Shown here one piece after another: positions 56,990 to 64,000 of a stretch of 64,000 nt of DNA. This DNA is from Acanthosepion pharaonis (taxonomy: Eukaryota > Mollusca > Cephalopoda > Sepiida > Sepiidae): NCBI GenBank assembly GCA_903632075.3, contig CAHIKZ030004135.1:1032001-1096000 (forward strand). Reading direction: 5' to 3'. Made by a program: the position numbers and the translations under genes. The notes beneath the pieces were generated by a model. That model was not told the origin of the DNA, ran no database searches, and was given only the letters and a program-made list of their open reading frames with translations. Numbering within the stretch: position 1 is the first letter of the stretch; every line of letters starts with the position of its first letter.

Positions 56990-57810
56990 TCATCCCCAAG
57001 CAAGGCGATAATGCCACTAAGACGCAGTGGTTTTTTTCTGTGCGAAATTAAATGATGAAACATAACTGAGGTGAAAGAACAATAAAATAACAGGTTTCAG
57101 GAAGACCGAAGATGGCGATTGATTTTGCATTTAAGTTTTTGAAGATCATAGGTGAGAGGGAAACAAGAAACCGGAAATGAGGTCGACAGGAGAAAGAGCG
57201 TTCCACAGGCAAGAAGTACGAGAAATTAAGTGATTTTTTTTTCCAAGCATAGTTTAGATGTGACACAAGGCCAAACGTATAGGGCACCCAGTGCGAATCG
57301 AACTTACTGCTCAGTCGTAATTGTTCTAGCGAGACAAGCTTGCTTAACCATTACACTACCTCGAGGTGCCCAAGTACGAGAAATGAAACTATTAGACTAG
57401 AACTTAGGGTTGCATCTAGTTATTTCAACAGTAAAACGATGAGATCTCTTTACCAATCTAGTACTAATCTAGTACTAAGCTTATATCCAAGCGGGCAAGG
57501 TAAAAATGAGAAGAGCTCATTGAAATAAATGCCATGAAAATATTTATAGAAAAGACAAAGAGATGTTACGACAGTGAAAAGTCAGGTCAGTATCAATATT
57601 ATTGAATTTTGTCACGGATCTCGAGATAGACAGTAGAAGCATGTGGCAACAATATTCAATACACGGACGAATGGCATTTATGAACGTGCAAGATGGATTT
57701 AGCCGAGAAAATGTCTAGTACGATACTGTGAACCGACTTTCCTCGCAGTATACCTACCATTTGATTCAATATAATCATCCTATTTCATGTCAATGGAAAA
57801 CGTGAGAACG
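56990..57810 (-). pseudogene. CR1-like LINE (family A), 3' third, interrupted by a SINE
   Basis: Minus strand: TFSIDMK-stop-DDYIESNGRY (57800-57750), SQYRTRH, then the NSPSTR-like tract, RTSCLWNALSPV and MIFKNLNAKSIAIFG (57200-57110), tail with CACTGCGTCTTAGTGGCATT and CCTTGCTTGGGGATGAAGTG (57030-56993). The SINE at 57231-57371 sits inside the coding part with duplicated flanks. Confidence 0.72.
57214..57387 (-). mobile_element. tRNA-derived SINE (family T), complete, with 16-bp target duplication
   Basis: SINE 57231-57371 on the minus strand: GGGCACCTCGAGGTAGTGTA, ATGGTTAAGCAAGC (A-box-like), GTTCGATTCGCACTGG (B-box-like), ATACGTTTGGCCTTGTGTCA, then an A9 tail. Direct repeats AAGTACGAGAAATTAA (57214-57229) and AAGTACGAGAAATGAA (57372-57387) are the target duplication. 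At 141 bp it is a short tRNA-type SINE. It is the clearest retroposition event in the window. Confidence 0.85.
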
Positions 57811-57959
57811 AGACGGTGCAAAATATAGCACTACTGGAGGTTAGCATCAGCCATACTGATGGAAGGTAAAAATTGTTCTCTACGATTATTAAAAACAGTA
57901 GTTTAATTTTGGAGGCGTTAAAATTTACAAGCTATTTCTTGCAACATTTAACAACTGAT

Positions 57960-59160
57960 TGAACGTCATTTTTGAGATCAGTTGCCATTTTTACTTTGTA
58001 CAGATTTGATAACTGATGACATACAGGAGAATTGGCATTTAATTGACAGAACTTTTCTTAGTATATGGGATGTTTCTAACAGGACGATCTTCTGGGCAAC
58101 TTGTATGTTGATGTTACCTGGGACACTGTCAGTAAAATTGCACATTCCGTTTCTCACGAGGCTCAGAGCTCCGATTACCATTAGTACAGTCTCAGTCTTC
58201 ATTACCCACATCCAGTTAATTTCGATCTCCAGGTCTTTGTATTTGGACAATTTCTCGATTTCTCGGAGGTGTTTCTCTCAGATGGTGCTTCTATATCAAT
58301 AAGCATACACTTCCTGAATTTGTCTTTTATGATAATATAAGGTCTGCTGGCTTTTATTTCCCCGTCAGTTTGAATTGGCATGTCCCAGAGGCTAGTTGCA
58401 TCGTTATTTTGGTTAACTGTGTCTGGCTGGTGCTCATACCATCTCTCAGTGGTTTCGATTTTGTGCTTCTTGCATATCTTCCAGTGCACATATGTCGCTA
58501 CTTTTGTCATGTCTCTGGATATATTCATTTTTTGCTAGTTCCGGACATCCTTAGATAATATAGTCGACAGTTCCATCATATTTTTCTCAGATCCTGCATT
58601 TCGGGTTAGTTTCATTCTTGATTACGTGACAGTGATTGGATCTGGTTGCGAGGCTTTGGGTCTGAGCTGCAATAATTACTCCTTCCAGCTCAGCTTTCAA
58701 CCTGGTGCTCCTTAGCCACTGATGTGTTTTCTATTGATCTACATGTACTTCTTTCGTTCTTTTTAGGTACATGCCATACAACGCTTTGTCTTTCTAGTTT
58801 TCTGTAATTTCATTTTCCAAGTTATTTTGCTTTCTGTTTTACTCGTTTGGCGTAGATGTTATTCGCTTCGTTTTTTGTTGGTAGGGTTTCAAGTACATTA
58901 AGCTGTTTCTTGAAGAGTGCAGCTTATTTGGTGATGGAGTGGATTTGGTGTTTTACTATTTGTAGGAGAGGGCCATTGGGTTTTTTGAGGTATTATTATT
59001 ATTATTATTATTATTTCTTTTTTTAAGCTTTTCTTCATCAGTGTCACCAAAATATTCTTCAAAATGTTCTTCGTAATCTTCTGTCTAATTTTCATCTTTG
59101 GATCTGTTCTCTTGTTTCTTTTTTTTCCTCTCACTATCTGTTTTGCATCTTTTCCATTCA
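57960..59160 (-). pseudogene. LINE polymerase C-terminus (unnamed family G), relic
   Basis: Minus strand: NISRDMTKVATYVHWKICKK then HKIETTERWYEH (58525-58430), LWDMPIQTDGEIKASRPYII (58395-58330), CMLIDIEAPSERNTSEK (58310-58260), KYKDLEIEINWMW (58245-58205), VIGALSLVRNG and LLETSHILRKVLSI (58165-58045). This block order (HWKIC, WYEH, W-IQ-D-EI-A-RPDI, IDIA-P, KY-DL--EI-R-W, VVGALG, LLGTA-ILRKVL) is a widespread C-terminal region of invertebrate LINE polymerases. The upstream 58600-59160 is badly decayed and includes a (TTA)n insertion (58991-59013). Confidence 0.65.
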
Positions 59161-59345
59161 TTTCTTTATTTGATTCACACTCCTTCTCGGTCTTTTGAAC
59201 AGAAGTAGAGGTTTATTCCCTGTTTCCTGTTTAGCATTGTGCTTCCTGTTTCCTCTAAAGTCTTTTCCATTTCTTTCACTCCCAGTATCCCATTGCGTCG
59301 CAGTGGCGTCATTGCCTTGCTTCTAACATCCTTTTTTCCCTTTTC
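59160..59345 (+). mobile_element. LINE leader joined to family-A tail
   Basis: 59170-59245 is the shared leader (TTCACACTCC, TTTTGAACAGAAGTAGAGGT, CCTGTTTCCTGTT) and 59275-59325 the family-A tail (TTTCACTCCCAGTATCCCAT, TTGCGTCGCAGTGGCG). All coding sequence is absent, as in the element at 23905-24225. Confidence 0.5.
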
Positions 59346-59479
59346 TTTAACTATTTTTTTAATATTTTTTAGTCAACTTCTTCCTCGTTCTTTAAAACTT
59401 TTCCCTTGGTAACATTTTATTCTCGAAGACCCCACCACCACCCACCGACATCAACGTCACACTTTCTCTGTTATTACAG

Positions 59480-60275
59480 AATTGATACTCTTTCTTTTAC
59501 TTCATTAATGTCTTCCTTTCTTCGTCTTTCTTTTTACGTTTCCTATTTTATTATATCTTCTTTTTTTATTGCTTGTCCTCTCTTTCGCCTCATTAACATT
59601 ATCCGTTATTGATTTTATCATTCACACATTCTACTTTATCCTCCTCTTCTTCTTCTTCTCCACCTCCTACTCCTCCACTTCCTCCTCCTCCTTTTTCTCA
59701 TCTTCTTCTCCACCTCTTCCTTCTCCTCCCCCTTCTTTTTTCTCCTTTTTTCTCCATCTTCTCCTACTTCTCCCCTCTCCTCCTTTCTTGTCCTTCTTGT
59801 TCTCCTTCACCTTCAACTTCTTCTTTTTCTTCTTTTCCTCTTCCTCCTCCTTCTTCTTCTTCTTCTTCACTTTTCACTCTTTGATCCACTGACACTTTCT
59901 TTTACTAATATTTTTCATATTTCCGTATTTCTAGGTTTCTTTTTTCTTTACTTCTGCTTATCTTTTCCTTCTTTTTCATCTTCTCCTCCTCCTTTTCTTT
60001 TTCGTCTCCTTCTTCTTCTTCTTCTTCTTCATTTTTCCTTATTGATCCACTGACACTTTCTTTTACTCATAAGTTTCATATCTTTGTATTTCTTTCTTTT
60101 TTCTTTACTTCTGTTTATCTCTCCACCTTGTTTACTTCTTTCTTTCTACCTTTTTACTGATCCGCTGTTTCTTTCCATCCCTCACTTTTCCATGCTTCTC
60201 AGTTTTATATTCCTTTCTTCTTCTTCTTCTTCTTCTTCTTCTTCTTCTTCTTCTTCTTCTTCTTCACTCATCGCA
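59480..60275. repeat. Pyrimidine-rich tract with TTC/TCC repeats
   Basis: About 800 bases mainly C/T, including a duplicated block TTGATCCACTGACACTTTCT (59881 and 60041, offset 160) and a (TTC)18 run at 60211-60265. Confidence 0.85.
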
Positions 60276-60644
60276 GAATCAAAATACGCCAAACCAAGGC
60301 CCTCTTCCTAATTGCTGAACGCCAATCTCGGCCGAGCATTGCTAACAAGTGAATCTTGCTCATAGAAAGCGAAGGATTTCTCATTAGAGACACGTGCCAA
60401 TTGACGAAGGACAACAAAGCAACGCATGCGCAAATAGCAGGAAAAGAGTAATCGAGGGTTGGAACGGCCGCAATTGCAGAAATCGCCAAAAGGACATGTT
60501 CAGGATTAAGTGGTAGATGAATTTGAACACAAATTAATAAATTTATACGCATAATCTCACACACACTCAATCTCTATCTCTGTACCTATATATATATATA
60601 TAGATAAATCGACATTGAGGCCAACACACATAGTCGACAATCTG

Positions 60645-60698
<54 letters not shown>

Positions 60699-60700
60699 AT
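60276..60700. other. No gene; hairpin remnant in TA repeat
   Basis: 60608-60645 has GAGGCCAACACACATAGTCG and GACAATCTGTTTCAT, the start of a family-H hairpin, cut by (TA)24 (60649-60697). Confidence 0.45.
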
Positions 60701-60845
60701 TGTGAAAAGTGCCTTTGAGCAAGTAAAACTTGAGGTTTTTGGCAAAGATCATCCTTCTTTGAACATTGTGAACTGGCACTACAGAATCACAAACAACGAT
60801 CTTGTTGGCCCATGTGAGTATCGTTCCGCTCTAGCTGAATGCATT
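60700..60845 (+). other. Unrecognised coding-like fragment
   Basis: An open frame continues from the TA repeat with LEVFGKDHPSLNIVN and WHYRITNNDLVG. The GKDHPS word recalls tetratricopeptide repeats of kinesin-light-chain type, but the match is short. GTGAGTAT at 60813 would be a good splice donor. It could be an exon scrap or chance. Confidence 0.25.
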
Positions 60846-61610
60846 TACATTTTTTTTTTTTTTTTTTTCGTTTTTTCGTTTTTTAAATTTTTTATTTTTC
60901 CCTCCCCCACCCACCCTAATGAAAGGCATTTTGTCCCAATGATGCTACTTATTTGATAATCTAGTAAGTAATCCCGATCCGAAATGTTAACAAAGTAAAA
61001 AACTAGAAAAATGGAAAATTAAATGTCTTTGACTAGATGCGAGGGTGTCTCGTCAGTATCCTAACGATGTTGTGACTGTATCTTTTTGCTTGATATATTG
61101 TCTGAAAGTGGAATTGTTTTTCGCCATTCTATCTCCTCTTTTGAAATCTTATTGAAAGCATATGTCCCTAGCCCAGTACTTGGTGGGGGCCGAGGATTGG
61201 CCGATGATTCCTAAACCAGGTCGACGCTTGGACACAAGGTAAAGCCGTATATTCAGTCACCATCATCATGACAATGTAGGCAGTCACCCACTTATTGGTC
61301 CATGTGAGTATCGTTTCGCTCTAGCTGAATGCATTTACATTTTTCATTTTTTTTTTTTTTTTCGTTTTTTCGTTTTTTAAATTTTTTATTTTTCCCTCCC
61401 CCTCCCTCCCTACTGAAAGGCATTTTGTCCCAATGTGGAAAATTGAATGTCTTTGACTAGATGCGAGGGTGTCTCGTCAGTATCCTAACGATGTTGTGAC
61501 TGTATCTTTTTGCTTGATATATTGTCTGAAAGTGGAATTGTTTTTCGCCATACAAAGAAAAAAACTAGAAAAATGGAAAGTTGAATGTCTTCTACTGGAT
61601 GTGATAATAA
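60805..61610 (+). repeat. 500-bp-offset duplication, partly nested
   Basis: 60805-61127 recurs at 61305-61551 (GTGAGTATCGTT(C/T)CGCTCT through GTGGAATTGTTTTTCGCCAT). The second copy lacks about 100 bases after TTTTGTCCCAATG. A third partial copy (ACTAGAAAAATGGAAAGTTG, 61565-61610) follows. Confidence 0.85.
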
Positions 61611-61779
61611 ATCCGGGTAACCGTATTTTCAATTTCTTTTTAGAATAGACAATGGGACTTATACTAAGTTAAAACTTAATGTGATAGAGTATAGCCAATT
61701 GTGAACCAGGACTCCATACCTGTTATCTCCCCCTCCAATCCTTCCCTCTGTTTTGTGTCGTCCTTTTTTGTGTTATCTG

Positions 61780-64000
61780 TAATAGGAGTAGGTAGTCCCT
61801 TCTACCGCCCGGTCAACCTCCCCCCTTCTATTGGACATGAGTAGAGGCTTACACCTTGTTTCTTGTCTAGGAAGGGGTTCCCGGTACTGTCTTCTCTCTC
61901 CGGCCTCTGTATTAGTGCAGGTCTGTTTCTCCCGTGATGCGTGCAGTCTGTGGCAACATCTCTTCATTCTGAGGGTACACGGCTGACAGTTCTCTGGTTG
62001 CTGTTTCCGACTGGTAGTTAGGAGCCCTAACTCTTGCGTAGCGTCTTGAGCGGCTGCTCTGATCAACAGTTATATAATACCGACGTGTTTGTAGTGCCAT
62101 GTCGCGCGTGGAAAGGTGTCCCTGCAGTCACCTCCGGTGGGCAGCCCTGAGGCCACATAATGATGCGGATTTTGCCAACTCCTCTCTGCCCGCGTCACGG
62201 TCGAAACTGTCTGTTTTCTCTTACCTCGGGCCTTCTCATCTTTGCAAATAAATCCAACATGAGTTACAAAAACCGAAAGATTTACCCTAAACCACCATCT
62301 CAGAAACCACCTAAACCCCTCAACATTTCATTCTCCAACATCCGGGGCATTAGAACAAACTTCTACAGTCTGGAATCTTTCCTCACTGCAAACGGCCCGG
62401 ATGTACTGGCTCTCTGCGAGACAAACCTTGTCTCATCTATCCCCTCTTCTGATCTCTCGATCCCCGGCTATCTTCCTCTCCTCAGAAAAGACTCTATAAC
62501 CCACATGCACGGTCTTGGTGTCTACGTCAAGGAACATCTCCCCTGGCCAGAGAGTCCTCTCTTGAATCGCCTGACCAGTCATACATGTGTCTCCGTCTCT
62601 CTCTCCTCAATGCGGTAAGCTATCTCTTCTTCCTTTACCGCTCTCCATCCTCTCAAGACTGTGAGATACTTGATAGCATTTCTGACAACATAGACAAGGC
62701 TCTCTCCTCCACCCGTTTGCTCACATTTTTGTGTTTGGAGACTTTAACGCCCATCACACTCTGTGGCTTAAGAATGCTACTACTGACCATGCAGGCATTC
62801 AAACGCTTAATTTTCAATCTCCCATTCCCTCACACAGATAGTTAACTTCCCCACTCGTTTTGCCCTCAACCGGGTAAGTAAAGCCTCTCTACTCGACCTG
62901 TGCTTTACCTCCATCCCCGAATCCTGCAGCGCCTCGCAACTATGCCCACTTGGTAACTCTGACCATGCAGTAGTATCGGTTAACATCTCCTTTAACTCCA
63001 CCCCTATAAAGAACCTCCTACCACTAGAACTTCGTTCTATTATCAACGAGCTGACTGGGACGCGTTCCGTGATTTCCTCCGCGATGTCCCCTGGGATGGA
63101 GTCTTTAAGCTCCCCGTCCAAGAATGTGCTTCTGAGGTCTCTTCCTGGGTTAAAGCTGGAATCGACGCTTTCATCCCATCAAGGAAATATAGGGTTAAGT
63201 CGCGCTCCTGCCCCTGGTTTTCGGCTGCTTGCTCAGCCGCCATCGCCCATAGGAACCACTACTTCCACCTATACCGTAGCAACATGTCTGACTGCAATAG
63301 ACGTCTCTTTGCCGCCGCCCGTAACGATTGTAAGCGTGTCCTAAATGATGCTAAGTCACTATTTCCGGCTCGAATGAAGGAACGTATTGCATCTCGCAAA
63401 TTTGGCTCCAAAGATTATTGGCGTCTCTGCAAGAGTGTATTGAATAATTGCAAACCCTCTATTCCTCCTCTATTCAACCAGTTCGAAGTCTTGACCTCCT
63501 CTACCGACAAGGCTGAATGCTTTGCTCGGAAATTTTCATCCAACTCGACGCTCGACTCTTCTGGTGTACCCATACCCGACTTCCTTCTTAGAACTGAGGC
63601 CATATTGAGTGGGTTAAACATAACCCCAACCTTGGTACTGGGCGTTATCTCCAATTTAGATCCCAACAAAGCAAGTGGTGGAGATGGGATACCAGCCATT
63701 GTCTTAAAGAAATGCGCGCCTGAACTAGCGCCCGCCCTTTCGAAACTATACAACTACTGCCTCAAGGAATCTTGTTTTCCTGACTGCTGGAAGTCCTCTT
63801 CGATCGTTCCTGTCTTCAAGAACTCCGGCGACCCCTCTGACCCTTCCAACTACCGTCCTATCAGTCTCCTTCCCCTCTTCGGCAAAATCTTCGAAGCTCT
63901 AATCAATACCGGGGTGGTTAACCACCTCACATCCCATAATCTGCTCTCAGACAAGCAATATGGTTTCCGCTTTGCCAGATCTACAGCCGATGTGCTCACA
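61780..64000 (+). pseudogene. CR1-like LINE (family B), 5' half: leader, endonuclease, linker, RT start
   Basis: Youngest-looking element. Leader 61785-62160 (TACCGCCCGGTCAACC). An ORF starting by 62259 (MSYKNRKIYPKPP) carries the AP-endonuclease: ISFSNIRGIRTNFYSLESFL, PDVLALCETN (62396-62426), IPGYLPLLRKDSITHMHGLG; after a frameshift near 62610 VFGDFNAHH (62730-62757) and NSDHAVVSV (62955-62982). From 63050 (ADWDAFRDFLRDVPWDGVFK) 317 codons run open to the window end: PWFSAACSAAIAHRNHY, the linker, GDGIPAIVLKKCAPELA, then RT fingers SNYRPISLLPLFGKIFEALI and KQYGFRFARSTADVLT. Other frameshifts lie at about 62845-63049, so this copy is probably inactive. The YADD palm would lie beyond the window. 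Confidence 0.85.

Noticed and set aside
59569..59892. Ser/Phe/Pro-rich open frames and the opposing Lys/Glu-rich frame
   Set aside because: TTC/TCC repeat artefacts.

Overview
This window is a gene-poor, AT-rich piece of an animal nuclear genome made almost entirely of transposable-element relics and simple repeats. I found no convincing host protein gene, no intact tRNA or rRNA gene, no operon and no CRISPR array. The mix of elements (CR1-like and RTE-like LINEs, a Tx1-like LINE, Penelope-like elements, Helitron-type elements, hAT, Tc1/mariner, and SINEs with tRNA- and 5S-like heads) together with abundant compound (TA)n(TG)n microsatellites suggests a lophotrochozoan, mollusc-like animal. 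I could not fix the species, and clade names below are by recalled motif similarity, not by search.

Layout. 1-2.1 kb: three LINE ends. 2.4-2.7 kb: Penelope reverse-transcriptase relic. 2.8-3.4 and 15.8-16.4 kb: two copies of one Helitron-type element; a third, different one lies at 7.6-8.4 kb. 3.6-3.8, 21.8, 23.7 and 32.9 kb: 5S-rRNA-like SINE pieces. 5.2-7.2 kb: LINE interrupted by about 1.1 kb of foreign DNA, then an LTR-like repeat that recurs at 20.6-21.0 kb. 17-19.5 kb: RTE-like relic, then Penelope copies in inverted and tandem order. 21.2-24.2 kb: Tc1 relic, a 111-bp-arm LINE palindrome, and CR1-like relics. 25.9-31.9 kb: RTE-like and CR1-like relics, several long inverted repeats, and a mariner with terminal repeats. 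33.5-39.6 kb: CR1-like, Tx1-like and SINE relics. 41-44.4 kb: 300 bp of TA repeat, a RNase-H-bearing LINE end, a Tc1 relic and a transposase 5' end. 46-48.4 and 59.5-60.3 kb: long pyrimidine-rich tracts. 49.8-50.2 kb: a clean solo LTR with a TTTAA target duplication. 50.8-52 kb: CR1-like relic. 52.2-55.7 kb: a three-layer nest, in which a small palindromic MITE is split by a 3.27-kb hAT element that is itself split by a solo LTR. 57-59.3 kb: LINE with a SINE inserted, then another LINE end. 60.8-61.6 kb: a 500-bp-offset tandem duplication. 61.8-64 kb: the 5' half of the youngest-looking LINE, running off the window with a 317-codon open frame.

Nothing here forms a pathway. The informative content is the insertion history (nested elements, target-site duplications) and the structured DNA: long hairpins, hammerhead-like motifs at Penelope termini, and composite 5S-tRNA SINEs. 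Most long open frames in the window are low-complexity artefacts of TA, TG or pyrimidine repeats.
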